Below are positions 9,210 to 17,768 of a stretch of DNA of 64,000 nucleotides, piece by piece (the stretch's first letter is position 1; each line of letters begins with the position of its first letter). The notes beneath the pieces were generated by a model that was not told where the DNA came from, made no database searches, and saw nothing but the letters and a program-made list of their open reading frames with translations. The DNA is taken from the NCBI GenBank assembly GCA_030606485.1, contig JAUWGH010000006.1, positions 1 through 64,000 of the forward strand, written 5' to 3'. The position numbers and the translations under genes were made by a program. The DNA is from Promethearchaeota archaeon. GTDB taxonomy: Archaea; Asgardarchaeota; Lokiarchaeia; Sigyniarchaeales; SOKP01.

Positions 9210-10487
9210 ATGGTCAGAGATAAACCAATTCTTTTTGAAAGATTTCCAAACTTAAAGGATAGGATTCCATGGGTCGCTATAGGCAAATATCCGACTCCTG
9301 TTCAAAAGATGGAAAATTTAGGAAAGGAGCTTGGGCATAATAACCTATGGATTAAAAGGGATGATATAAGCACCGATTTCTATGGTGGAAATAAAATCAG
9401 AAAATTCGAATTTGTTTATGGGAAATTTTTAAAGTCTGGAAAAAAAATCGTTGCAACTGCTGGTGGCATAGGCACAAACCACGGATTAGCAGCTGTATTT
9501 GTTGGGAATAAATTTGGATTGAAAACACGATTATATTTATTTCCTCAACCTTTAACGTGGCATGTTCAGCGTTCATTATTATTATATCATCATCTTGGTG
9601 CAAAGATTATATTTGTAAAAGGTATTTATAGATTAGTACTTAAACTTCTAGGATTAAGATTATTTAAACGAAAATATTATTTAATGCTTTTTGGAGCCTC
9701 ACCTCTGTTGGGTATTGGTACTTCCCTCGGAACATTAGGTTTTGTAAATGCAGCTTTTGAATTAAAAAAACAAATAGATGCTGGAGAGATACCTGAGCCA
9801 GATCATATCTTTGTACCATGTGGTTCTACGGGGACTGCGGCAGGTTTAATTGCTGGATGTAAAATTACTGGATTAAAAACAAAAATTAGACCAGTTAGAG
9901 TAGCTGATGCAATCGTAATAAACACTAAAAATATTGCGAGAACTGCAAATAAGGTTATTAAACTTTTACGCAAATATGATAAGTCCGTTCCTGATATTAT
10001 AATAAATGAAAGTGATTTTGATTTAGAAATAGATTATTATGGCTCAAATTACGGTGTTAAAACTAAGCGTGGTCAGGCAGCTGTTGATAAAATTTATGAA
10101 TTAGAAGGAAAACAGAAAGATTTCAAAATTGAAACAACTTATACTGGAAAAACATTAGCAGCGATGATTGATTTTGCAAAACAACCCGAAAATAAAGAAA
10201 AAGTTCTATTATTTTGGAACACCTATAACTCAGTCTCATTAGATGATCATTTGAAAAAGACAAATTTTAACTATACCCAACTTCCTAAAAAATTTCACAA
10301 ATTTTATGAAACATCTTTTCAATGCTGGAGAATAAAAAAGTGTTTAGAGCAAAAGAGGAAAAAATGTCCCTCTTATTTATGTGATGAATATCGATGTTGG
10401 AAAGTTAAAGTATGCTCTGAACAAGAGAGAAAGAATTGCATCGCGTATAACCAATTAAAAGATATTATAAAGCTTGAAGATGCATAA
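9210..10487 (+). CDS. PLP-dependent enzyme of the D-cysteine desulfhydrase/ACC deaminase family with a tandem Cys-rich tail
   Basis: The first 350 or so residues of this 425-residue protein form a fold-type II PLP enzyme. PTPVQ (28-32), IKRDD (48-52) and the cofactor-binding GGNKIRK with Lys62 are typical of D-cysteine desulfhydrase and ACC deaminase, as is the glycine-rich ATAGGIGTNHG segment (about 84-94), where other members have Ser-Asn in the substrate loop. The C-terminus has an extra domain: two near-repeats, CWRIKKCLEQKRKKCPSY (about 372-389) and CWKVKVCSEQERKNCIAY (about 397-414), each a C-x5-C-x7-C pattern. This short Cys module occurs on unrelated proteins and may bind metal or a cluster; its fusion to a PLP enzyme is unusual. 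The reaction could be deamination or desulfhydration; the substrate is unknown. Confidence 0.85.
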   Translation: MVRDKPILFERFPNLKDRIPWVAIGKYPTPVQKMENLGKELGHNNLWIKRDDISTDFYGGNKIRKFEFVYGKFLKSGKKIVATAGGIGTNHGLAAVFVGNKFGLKTRLYLFPQPLTWHVQRSLLLYHHLGAKIIFVKGIYRLVLKLLGLRLFKRKYYLMLFGASPLLGIGTSLGTLGFVNAAFELKKQIDAGEIPEPDHIFVPCGSTGTAAGLIAGCKITGLKTKIRPVRVADAIVINTKNIARTANKVIKLLRKYDKSVPDIIINESDFDLEIDYYGSNYGVKTKRGQAAVDKIYELEGKQKDFKIETTYTGKTLAAMIDFAKQPENKEKVLLFWNTYNSVSLDDHLKKTNFNYTQLPKKFHKFYETSFQCWRIKKCLEQKRKKCPSYLCDEYRCWKVKVCSEQERKNCIAYNQLKDIIKLEDA

Positions 10488-10578
10488 TTTTTCAGATTTC
10501 TATTTTATTTAAATTGAAAATATTATTATAAAATCTAAAAATAAAATTTATTTCATAGTAATAAATTAATGATATATT

Positions 10579-10878
10579 ATGGGTAAAAAAAAAACCGTAG
10601 AAAAAGAAGAAGAAATTGATGACATTCCAGATCAAGAGGAAATAAATTTAGAAGAATGGGACGATGATTTAGAAGAGGAAACCTATGAGGATCTAAGTAA
10701 AATTAAAGATGAGATGCTGGCAGATGAGACTGATAAAGAAAAATCGGGGCGTTCAGCAAGTGAAATTGAAAAAATGTTGAAGGCTACAATTTGTGTAAAT
10801 TGTTCGGGAAGTAGTTCAAAGAGAAATTGTAAGATTAGAACCGAATATGGTTGTCCACCGGATAAAGCTAACAAATAA
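10579..10878 (+). CDS. Small acidic protein with C-terminal Cys cluster
   Basis: This 99-residue protein has a short lysine-rich start, a long Asp/Glu-rich helical stretch (about 9-65) and a C-terminal CVNCSGSSSKRNCKIRTEYG (about 72-91) followed by CPP, giving four or more cysteines that could hold zinc. It begins with ATG about 90 bases after the PLP enzyme gene on the same strand and is followed by a UUCG-capped hairpin. I do not recognise a family. The tail resembles the small Cys motifs of its upstream neighbour in general character but not in spacing. Confidence 0.65.
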   Translation: MGKKKTVEKEEEIDDIPDQEEINLEEWDDDLEEETYEDLSKIKDEMLADETDKEKSGRSASEIEKMLKATICVNCSGSSSKRNCKIRTEYGCPPDKANK

Positions 10879-10914
10879 AAATCTACAATGATAATTTAAA
10901 CCAACTTTTGAAAA

Positions 10915-10955
10915 TTTTTAAAAAAAAGGATTCTTCGGAATTTATTTTTTTTTAG
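10915..10955 (+). terminator. UUCG-capped hairpin with A/T-rich arms
   Basis: ATTC at 10930-10933 and GAAT at 10938-10941 pair around a TTCG tetraloop (10934-10937). Two G-T wobble pairs extend the stem, and flanking runs of A and T allow further pairing. It lies about 50 bases after the acidic Cys protein gene and is followed by a T-run, as expected of a transcription end. An RNA-stability role is also possible. Confidence 0.4.
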
Positions 10956-11007
10956 TTTTTATTGATGTTTTTTTTACAGTATTTAAGTTAAAATAATATA
11001 GGGAACC

Positions 11008-12006
11008 ATGCTTTCGAAAAATAGTAAAAGAATAATATTAATTACTGTGGATATTTTCTTTTCTGCTTTTATCTTTTATGTCAATGCATCTTGGAAAAAT
11101 CCTATTTATACATGTTTTATATTATCCCTTACAACTTTTCTAATTGTATTAATTCCATTTGAAGTTTATTGGAGTTTTCGTGATATATGGTTTGATAGAT
11201 GGAATAAGATTAACCTAAAAAATATACACGTGGAAAAAATAAGCATTTCTGTTGAAGGGGGATCTTTATCTGGTGCAATATATCAATTGAAAATTTCTAA
11301 TTCAACTCATTTATCTCAAAATAAACCCATAATCATAATATCCCCGGGATTTTCAGATCTAAAAGAAGATTTAGAATATTTTTTCCTTCCAATCGTAAAT
11401 TCTGGTTATCCAGTTCTTGCTTATGACGCTCGTGGTACTGGTGAATCTAAAAAAGTAGGAAAAAAAGCTGATATTAAGAATAGAATTAATGATTTTTTAC
11501 ATATTGTGAGATGGATTCAAAAAAATGATAAGTTAGGCAATAAAGAGATTTATACAGCCGGATTTAGTATAGGTGCGTTGACCATTTTATGTGGAGGTTT
11601 TCCTTTAGAAGAAATTAAAAAAATATTTGCAGTATCTGCAATTGCTGATTTTAGAGAAAATATTCCTCATTTTAATCCAATTGTGTGGCTTCGATATTTC
11701 TTTAAAGGAATACACCAATTTCCCAACGAAGAAACCAATTTAGCAATATCTCCTTATCATGTGATTAAAAACTTTAAAACTCAAAATTTTTCTGGTTCCG
11801 AGGCTAAATGGAAAGAATTCACCAAAAAAGTAATGTTAGTTCATGCAAAAAACGATAGAATCGTAAAATTTAAGAATTTTATAAAAAATAAAGCATTGTT
11901 GGAGTTATCAGAAAAAAATACTTTAGTTTTTAAAAAGGGAGGTCATTTGCTTAAAAAGAATGAATTGTCTATAGTTACTTATGCTTTGAATTTCTTTAAA
12001 AATTAA
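11008..12006 (+). CDS. Membrane-anchored alpha/beta hydrolase
   Basis: Two N-terminal hydrophobic segments (about 9-27 and 33-54) anchor this 332-residue protein. The rest is an alpha/beta hydrolase: SPGFSDLKED gives the oxyanion region (112-121), YDARGTGES (139-147) is a conserved turn, GFSIGA holds the nucleophile Ser187, HAKNDR gives acid Asp283 and GGH gives base His313. The full catalytic triad is visible. Family members are serine esterases or peptidases of the YqiA/FrsA kind; the substrate is unknown. The 3' end overlaps the convergent M14 peptidase gene by 11 bases. Confidence 0.87.
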   Translation: MLSKNSKRIILITVDIFFSAFIFYVNASWKNPIYTCFILSLTTFLIVLIPFEVYWSFRDIWFDRWNKINLKNIHVEKISISVEGGSLSGAIYQLKISNSTHLSQNKPIIIISPGFSDLKEDLEYFFLPIVNSGYPVLAYDARGTGESKKVGKKADIKNRINDFLHIVRWIQKNDKLGNKEIYTAGFSIGALTILCGGFPLEEIKKIFAVSAIADFRENIPHFNPIVWLRYFFKGIHQFPNEETNLAISPYHVIKNFKTQNFSGSEAKWKEFTKKVMLVHAKNDRIVKFKNFIKNKALLELSEKNTLVFKKGGHLLKKNELSIVTYALNFFKN

Positions 12007-13168
12007 AATTTACAACTGCTTTAATTGTTTCTCTTACTATCTCTATTGTTTTATTGATATTATCAATTTTTTTATTAAAATAGACTTGGTTGCTTTTGCA
12101 TTTCTCAATTTCTTCTAAAAGATTAAAAAATTGTTTATCACATTCTAATTCAAATGTGAATGTTTTAGGTCTTTGAGTAGAATGTCCCAAGCATACAAAA
12201 CATCCATGATCTTCTGGGTGAAGAAATGCTGGTTGTCTTATATCCCACATGAGATCTTTCAATTTACTTTGAACATTTCTTGCAATTGATCTGCAAAAAT
12301 CACCGCTCTTGTAATTATAAATATAAGCAAAGGGCAATTTGTCATTATTTTTCTCCCAAGCTTCTTTTAAATTCTCTCTTAATTGTTCCCCTTGGTTAAT
12401 GGTAATATTAAAATGATGATGATCTAAATCTGGATGGGGTTTCACAAATAATGGTTCTCTTTTAGGCAAAACTTCTCTTTTTACGAGATATTCAACAATC
12501 CACATTTTATAATAATGTTCTAATTTGTAGAAAGCATTTAAATTTTTAACCATATCCTCTGTAAATCTTCTTAATAATGAAGTTTCATGAAAATCGATTA
12601 AATATATCTCGAGATCCCTCTCCCAGTATTCCTGAATAAAATTTTTAAAGACTAAAGCATTTTCCGGAATAATATATGGGTTATTGTCCTCATCTTTCTC
12701 TATATAATTTGAAATAAAAGTCTTCCTCCAATATCTATTTAAATTGTCACCATTTTTCAAATAATAACCGGATTTATTATCAGGTCGAGGGTTTAAAAAA
12801 CCATAAGGGTTCATTAATGGAAAAAATATCATCATCGAAGACTCCGGCTCTTTAGGAAGAAATTCACTATTATTTGTCGAGATTAATCCATATAGATAGG
12901 ATATCTGTCCAAAAAGCCCGCAATACTCATTATGTTGGGATCCAACCATGATATATACTTTTTTTAATTGGTCTAAGCTTTTTGGCTTATTAATCGTTAA
13001 TACAGGTATTTTTCCATCTGAAATTTCTAGAAATACAAGTTCAATGAGATCATTTTTATTAAAATTGTCAAAGATTTCATAAATTTCTTTTAATAAATTG
13101 TTTCTATCTTCTGGATTTAAAATCTTTTTTAAGATATTTGCATCAATATAATAATCTAATTTATTCAA
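11996..13168 (-). CDS. M14-like zinc carboxypeptidase/deacylase
   Basis: This 390-residue protein has the order of motifs of M14 peptidases and the related succinylglutamate desuccinylase/aspartoacylase group: QHNE (78-81) at the first zinc-ligand position, NPYGF (120-124), DNLNR (141-145), DFHE with zinc-ligand His194, and ELEC (340-343) where the catalytic Glu lies. The first ligand motif is irregular: the canonical HxxE reads Gln78-His79-Asn80-Glu81, so the His has moved by one residue. No signal peptide is seen, so it acts in the cytoplasm. Its start codon overlaps the end of the ATP-grasp gene by 8 bases, so the pair is almost certainly co-translated. Cleavage of an amino-acid conjugate made by the ATP-grasp protein is a reasonable inference. 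Confidence 0.75.
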   Translation of the reverse strand: MNKLDYYIDANILKKILNPEDRNNLLKEIYEIFDNFNKNDLIELVFLEISDGKIPVLTINKPKSLDQLKKVYIMVGSQHNEYCGLFGQISYLYGLISTNNSEFLPKEPESSMMIFFPLMNPYGFLNPRPDNKSGYYLKNGDNLNRYWRKTFISNYIEKDEDNNPYIIPENALVFKNFIQEYWERDLEIYLIDFHETSLLRRFTEDMVKNLNAFYKLEHYYKMWIVEYLVKREVLPKREPLFVKPHPDLDHHHFNITINQGEQLRENLKEAWEKNNDKLPFAYIYNYKSGDFCRSIARNVQSKLKDLMWDIRQPAFLHPEDHGCFVCLGHSTQRPKTFTFELECDKQFFNLLEEIEKCKSNQVYFNKKIDNINKTIEIVRETIKAVVNFNF

Positions 13169-14552
13169 TTAACCTACTCCAATCTGAAAAATTAATAATT
13201 TTATAATAATTTTCGGTGATGCTTTTAAAAAGTACGCATCCAATACAAAACATATCAACAAAATCCTCATCAGAGAGGTTCAATATATCTCTTGTTCTTG
13301 GTGATATGGCTAATGCACGATCTGCCTCAATGTTTCCATTATAACCACTTAAATTAACCACAAACTCCTGTTTATTCAATGTTCCTCCATAAGAATTACG
13401 CGCAATTCTAACCAAACCACCAATTGGAATTATTTTTCCTTCTTTTTGACTCAAATATATTCTGATATCAAAAGTGTGATTTCCATTTCTCCAATTAATT
13501 AAGGAGAAATTTGCCATTTCCATAATTGTGTAGGGATATGGATCCCGATTTTTAAGAAATTTTCCGAAAAATTCATCTTTACTTTTTTTAATAATCTTTT
13601 TAAAATTAGAGGGATCTTCGTCAGAACTAATAGGAATAATACCTGCTCCACCAGATCCACCACTTGGCTTGATAATAAAATTTGTTTTGTAATTTTTAAC
13701 AACAAAATCCATTTTTTTCAATAAATCCTCTTCATTCATTCCTTTACTAAACATCAAATATTTTACTCGATATTTTTCTAACTTACTTTTAGCAAAATAT
13801 TCAGCCAAATAAGTTAAAGATTTATCATCTGTAATAAAAAAAATCGGATTGACAATAATTGTATTAATTTTTCGAAAATCTTCTCTCATTAATCGCTTAA
13901 AATCTTCATCTTCTATCCTACGAGCAATTCCATCTCCGATTAATAAATTTATTTTTTGATCTTTATACATAACCCAATTATCTCTAAATGAGATATTCAA
14001 GGCTATATTTCTATAATCTGTGATAAAAAATGCCACATCTTCAGTAAAAAATCCTTTAACATTTAATTCAGTATAAATATTGACGCTATATCCGATTTCT
14101 AATATTTTTTTTTTCAAATATTCTAATAGAAAAATCTTTTCATGAAGCAGCGCATCATTAATAGGCGTGCCAACTAAAATAAAGAGCTTATTATCTTCTC
14201 TTTTATTGTTTTTTAAGGAATTTTTTATGGCTTGTAAATATCCATCATATAACAATCCTTGTTGTTTAGATGTTATGATTGAAAGACCTCTTGATGAGCC
14301 TCCATTGGTCTCAAGTATGAAAAATCTTTTACGCCCATTATTTTCTTCTACCATAAAATCAATAGCCCCAGCATAAAACATTTCTTTCTCAATTAAATAA
14401 TTCTCCTTTGATTTCTCCAGTTTTTTTAATGCCCTTTCTCTGAGTTTATCAGCGTATTTATCATCCTGTGATTCTCTCAATGATTTAAATGATATTAAAT
14501 TTACACCAAAATATTTACCTAATTCAATTAAATCTGAATCATCTAAGTTCAA
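13161..14552 (-). CDS. ATP-grasp-like ligase
   Basis: This 463-residue protein looks like an ATP-grasp enzyme, which joins a carboxylate to an amine with ATP. The ATP-binding signature is FIIKPSGGSGGAGIIP (about 292-307), followed by an acidic FDIRIYL strand (about 362-368) that matches the metal-binding core. An N-terminal region (1-250) of mixed alpha/beta character contains LETNGGSSRG (about 79-88). It is the middle gene of an operon, 39 bases after a Clp1/Grc3-like kinase and overlapping the M14-like peptidase gene. The product could be a peptide or amino-acid-tagged molecule. The family is inferred from motifs; the substrate is unknown. Confidence 0.7.
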   Translation of the reverse strand: MNLDDSDLIELGKYFGVNLISFKSLRESQDDKYADKLRERALKKLEKSKENYLIEKEMFYAGAIDFMVEENNGRKRFFILETNGGSSRGLSIITSKQQGLLYDGYLQAIKNSLKNNKREDNKLFILVGTPINDALLHEKIFLLEYLKKKILEIGYSVNIYTELNVKGFFTEDVAFFITDYRNIALNISFRDNWVMYKDQKINLLIGDGIARRIEDEDFKRLMREDFRKINTIIVNPIFFITDDKSLTYLAEYFAKSKLEKYRVKYLMFSKGMNEEDLLKKMDFVVKNYKTNFIIKPSGGSGGAGIIPISSDEDPSNFKKIIKKSKDEFFGKFLKNRDPYPYTIMEMANFSLINWRNGNHTFDIRIYLSQKEGKIIPIGGLVRIARNSYGGTLNKQEFVVNLSGYNGNIEADRALAISPRTRDILNLSDEDFVDMFCIGCVLFKSITENYYKIINFSDWSRLIE

Positions 14553-14591
14553 TTGTTTTCCCCAAAATATTTCAAATATAAAAAAAAAATT

Positions 14592-15833
14592 TTACAGATA
14601 TAAATACCCCTGATAATTTCCCTTGACGGAGAGCCTAAGACTTCCTATTACGATCTTTTTAATTTTAATTTGCTCCTTATAATTAAAATCTGAATACAAA
14701 AGAAAATAGTGTTTCTCAGTATTTATGTTAAAAAGAAGCCCTATATTAATTAGTTCATTCTTTTCGGTTTTTAAAGCAATAATTACATAATGATAAGGTA
14801 ATTTTACCAATTCTTCTAAATATAATTGTTTTTCGATAATTTTCTCATTTTCCAAGTCATACTCCTCTTTAATCAGAATTATCTCATTAAAAGGAACAGT
14901 AATTTTGCGAAATTGTTCAAAAACCATGGCAAATTGCCTTTGTCTTAAAAACCGGCGATCTTCTTTAGTTCTTTCAAAATAATATTTATTTTCAGCATCT
15001 ATTAAAAAGATTTTAGGTTTTGAACTGAGTTTTTTTATATCTTTCTCAATTTCCTCTAACTCTTTTACTTCCTTGTTTTTAAATATGATAGCATAATCTG
15101 GTTGAATCATAGAAGTAAAATATTTTTTATAAAGTATACCAGTTTCTGTCTTGATCCAGCCATCTGTATCAATAAGAATAAATCGAATTTCTTTATTTTT
15201 CTTGCAAAATTCTTCAATTAATTCTTTAGAATAATGTGGTAAGATATATTTCAAGTCAGCTTTTGGAAACGTAGAACCAATAAATTTTGTGTCTTTAGAA
15301 AGAAAATCTTGAGTTGATAAAATATGTGAATCTATCATTCCAATATTAATCGTTGTGGGAATATACATCTGCTGTTGCCCTAAATCTGAATCTAAATATC
15401 CTCCCTTTAAACCCTCTGCTAATAATTTATTGGCTAAATATTTAATAATTGTCGTTTTCCCGCTGCTAAGACCTAATACCATTATTTTTACTGGTGTAGT
15501 ACTGGTCGATTTTTTAATATCTTCAATAATTTTATTAGAAATTTTAGCCCAACTTTCTGGAATCGAATTATCCTCCAATTCAATAACCTGGTCTTCATTC
15601 GCCACATAAATATCAATTTCAGAATCTTCCAAAAATAATAAAGGATACCTTATACCGGTTGTAATAATTATTACATTAGGATCTTTTTTATTCGGTTCTA
15701 AAAGATCTATTCTTTCTCTTTTGCCTTTAACCTTTATAACTTTTCCAAAAATCTCAACTTCTCCATTTAATAATGCGGCCTTAGAAGGTCCAGCTAATAA
15801 AATTGATTGCCCTTTTTTGTATTTTTTTATCAT
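14592..15833 (-). CDS. Clp1/Grc3-family P-loop polynucleotide 5'-hydroxyl kinase (predicted)
   Basis: This 413-residue protein resembles Clp1/Grc3 kinases, which phosphorylate the 5' hydroxyl of RNA or DNA ends. The N-terminal beta domain (1-110) is followed by a P-loop domain with VLGLSSGKTT (about 118-127), the family's YLDSDLGQQ segment (about 146-154) and the Walker B-like LIDTDGWI (about 221-228), a close match to the usual TDGW of the group. The Walker A has only three residues between the glycines (GLSSGKT), one shorter than usual. It is the first gene of the operon with the ATP-grasp and M14-like genes. Function in RNA processing is by family; the link to the other two is only genomic. 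Confidence 0.78.
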   Translation of the reverse strand: MIKKYKKGQSILLAGPSKAALLNGEVEIFGKVIKVKGKRERIDLLEPNKKDPNVIIITTGIRYPLLFLEDSEIDIYVANEDQVIELEDNSIPESWAKISNKIIEDIKKSTSTTPVKIMVLGLSSGKTTIIKYLANKLLAEGLKGGYLDSDLGQQQMYIPTTINIGMIDSHILSTQDFLSKDTKFIGSTFPKADLKYILPHYSKELIEEFCKKNKEIRFILIDTDGWIKTETGILYKKYFTSMIQPDYAIIFKNKEVKELEEIEKDIKKLSSKPKIFLIDAENKYYFERTKEDRRFLRQRQFAMVFEQFRKITVPFNEIILIKEEYDLENEKIIEKQLYLEELVKLPYHYVIIALKTEKNELINIGLLFNINTEKHYFLLYSDFNYKEQIKIKKIVIGSLRLSVKGNYQGYLYL

Positions 15834-15912
15834 AACTTAATCCTCTTTCCCCTTTAAAGCAATATTATTGAATTGCTTTAAAATACTAATTTAGAAGATA
15901 AAAATTTAAATA

Positions 15913-16356
15913 TCACATTTTAATTTCCAAAACTTTAAAAATTTCACTAAATCCAAATTTAGTAAATAAATTACTTGCGCCTTCATCTAACTCCGTTTTA
16001 ACAATGATTCTTACAGAATTAATATGGTTCCTTTTAAAGAAATCAATCGAATATCTTATTAATTCTTCCCCTAAACCTTCTCCTCTATAACTTGGATCAA
16101 CTATTAAGTTTGAAATATTTCCAAATAAAAATCCAAAATTTGTTTTTCTAATAGAAATCAAAGCCATCCCTGCGACCTTGTTTTTCATCTCGTTAATCGC
16201 AACTATCATTTCATTCTTAACATCTTTCTTAAATTCCGCTATTAATGAGTGCTTCCAACGTTCCTCGTCAAATTCTTGATTTGTTATTGAACATAATTGT
16301 TTCATTAAATTAGTGATTTCTTCTGTATCTTTCTCCGTAAATGCACGAATTTGCAT
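15913..16356 (-). CDS. GNAT-family N-acetyltransferase
   Basis: This 147-residue protein has the GNAT fold, with N-terminal helices, a central beta sheet and the acetyl-CoA-binding loop VDPSYRGEGLGEELI (about 92-106), whose RGEGLG matches the Q/RxxGxG/A signature. The terminal SNLFTKFGFSE fits the usual 'A..LY.k.GF' end of the family. The target may be an amino group on a small molecule or protein. It is divergent from the coiled-coil gene at 16497, and the intergenic region holds overlapping palindromes. Confidence 0.85.
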   Translation of the reverse strand: MQIRAFTEKDTEEITNLMKQLCSITNQEFDEERWKHSLIAEFKKDVKNEMIVAINEMKNKVAGMALISIRKTNFGFLFGNISNLIVDPSYRGEGLGEELIRYSIDFFKRNHINSVRIIVKTELDEGASNLFTKFGFSEIFKVLEIKM

Positions 16357-16399
16357 GATACTATATTTTTTTCCTTCAAATTTTTTATAGATCTATATT

Positions 16400-16421
16400 G
16401 CGAAAATATTTCGCGAAATAT
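16400..16421. promoter_or_regulatory. Overlapping palindromes in a divergent promoter
   Basis: Positions 16400-16414 form the palindrome GCGAAA-ATA-TTTCGC and 16406-16421 form the perfect 16-base palindrome ATATTTCGCGAAATAT, so three GCGAAA-type half-sites are packed together. They lie between the GNAT gene and the coiled-coil gene, just upstream of a TATA-like ATTTTATATT (about 16461-16470). This suggests a repressor or activator site that could control both genes; the regulator is unknown. Confidence 0.45.
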
Positions 16422-16496
16422 ATATTCTTAGAATTTTAAGAAAAAGATATATAGATAAACATTTTATATTTTTAACATAGATAAACTCAATAAAGA

Positions 16497-17720
16497 ATGA
16501 AATATCTCCCTTTCGTTGAGAAAATAATTATGAATAATGAAAAAAAAGAAAAAGATGATTCACTTTCAGATGCCCTATCCGCATTAGGTTGGATAGAAGA
16601 AGAGGAAGGCAAAGAAAGCAAGGAAGAAATGCCGTCTTCTTTGGAAGATCAAGTTAATTTCTTACTGAAAAAAAATAAGCAATTAGAAGAACAAAATTTA
16701 ATGCTAAAAAATTATATTGAACAGTTGGATTCAAGCTCCTCTAAAGCTGAAAAACCTGAAGTACCCGCCGATTTTGAGTCAAAAATTAATGAAAAAGATG
16801 GAATTATTTCTAAATTAACGGCAGAAAGAGATAACATTAAAAAAAAATTAAAAGAACAAAGAGAAAAAATCATTTCCTTGGATTTAAAAGTTGGGGAACA
16901 AAATGATATATTGATTGAAAAAGATAAACAAATCAATGAGTTTTCTATAGAATTTAGCCAATTAAATGAAAAGGAAAATCTAATCAAGCAACTTAAGGCA
17001 AAAATTAAGGAATTTGAATCAGGAGAACATGGTATTAGTGAATTTCAAGAAAAAATTAAACAACGAGATTCTCAAATTCAAGAACTTCATCAACAAATTC
17101 AATATCTTGAGAAAGATACTATCCAAAAGTCTAAGTATGACAAATTAAAAGTTATTATTGAAAAGAAAGATGAAATTATAACACAAAAAGAAAAAGCTCT
17201 TTTTGATAAAGAAAACTCTCTCAGTAAAGCAAAAGAAGAAATTAATGAATTAACAGGAAAAGTTAAAGAAACAGAAAAAATTCAAGAAAAAATAGCAGAA
17301 AAAAATGAAGAAATTAATTTTCTTAAAGGGGAAATAAATCATTTGAATCAACAACTTGAAAAATCCAAATCATTGCAAGATAAAATTAAAGAATTTGAAG
17401 AGCAACTTATTAAGCGAGAAACAGAAAATGTGGAAATCACTAAATCAAGCATGGTAAAAGAAGAAATTGTAAAAAGAGTTGAACAAAAACTCGAATTAGC
17501 TCAAAAGGAGAGTGTAAAAAAAGATATTGAAATTGAAAATTTGAAAATTAATTTCGAGAAAGAATTAGAAGCATTAAAGACTAAAGAGAATAGTTATCTG
17601 GATAACATTCAAATCCTTAAAATGGAAAATTCACGGATGGAAAAGGAATCTGGAAAACTAAAAGATGAAATAATTGATTTAAAAAAGAAAATCAAAGTTC
17701 TACGTAGAGGTAGTTCTTAA
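16497..17720 (+). CDS. Long coiled-coil protein
   Basis: This 407-residue protein is a nearly continuous coiled coil from about residue 50 to 400, dominated by Glu, Lys, Gln and Leu in heptad order. The first 50 residues are acidic, with a SDALSALGW segment. There is no membrane segment and no ATPase motif, so it is not an SMC protein itself. The ATG at 16497 lies about 27 bases after the TATA-like element, fitting a nearly leaderless message; an internal ATG at 16530 is an alternative. A structural, scaffolding or membrane-remodelling partner role is conceivable in an Asgard cell, but this is inference. Confidence 0.75.
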   Translation: MKYLPFVEKIIMNNEKKEKDDSLSDALSALGWIEEEEGKESKEEMPSSLEDQVNFLLKKNKQLEEQNLMLKNYIEQLDSSSSKAEKPEVPADFESKINEKDGIISKLTAERDNIKKKLKEQREKIISLDLKVGEQNDILIEKDKQINEFSIEFSQLNEKENLIKQLKAKIKEFESGEHGISEFQEKIKQRDSQIQELHQQIQYLEKDTIQKSKYDKLKVIIEKKDEIITQKEKALFDKENSLSKAKEEINELTGKVKETEKIQEKIAEKNEEINFLKGEINHLNQQLEKSKSLQDKIKEFEEQLIKRETENVEITKSSMVKEEIVKRVEQKLELAQKESVKKDIEIENLKINFEKELEALKTKENSYLDNIQILKMENSRMEKESGKLKDEIIDLKKKIKVLRRGSS

Positions 17721-17768
17721 AAAATTTTTGCTAAAAAAGAAAATGAATAAAAAATATTTGGAAATTTA

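Noticed and set aside
9397-9603. Minus-strand frame opposite the PLP enzyme
   Set aside because: It is a shadow of the well-supported PLP gene with no motif.
13499-13705. Open frame on the minus strand within the ATP-grasp gene
   Set aside because: It lies in another frame of a clear gene with good motifs and has no family resemblance of its own.
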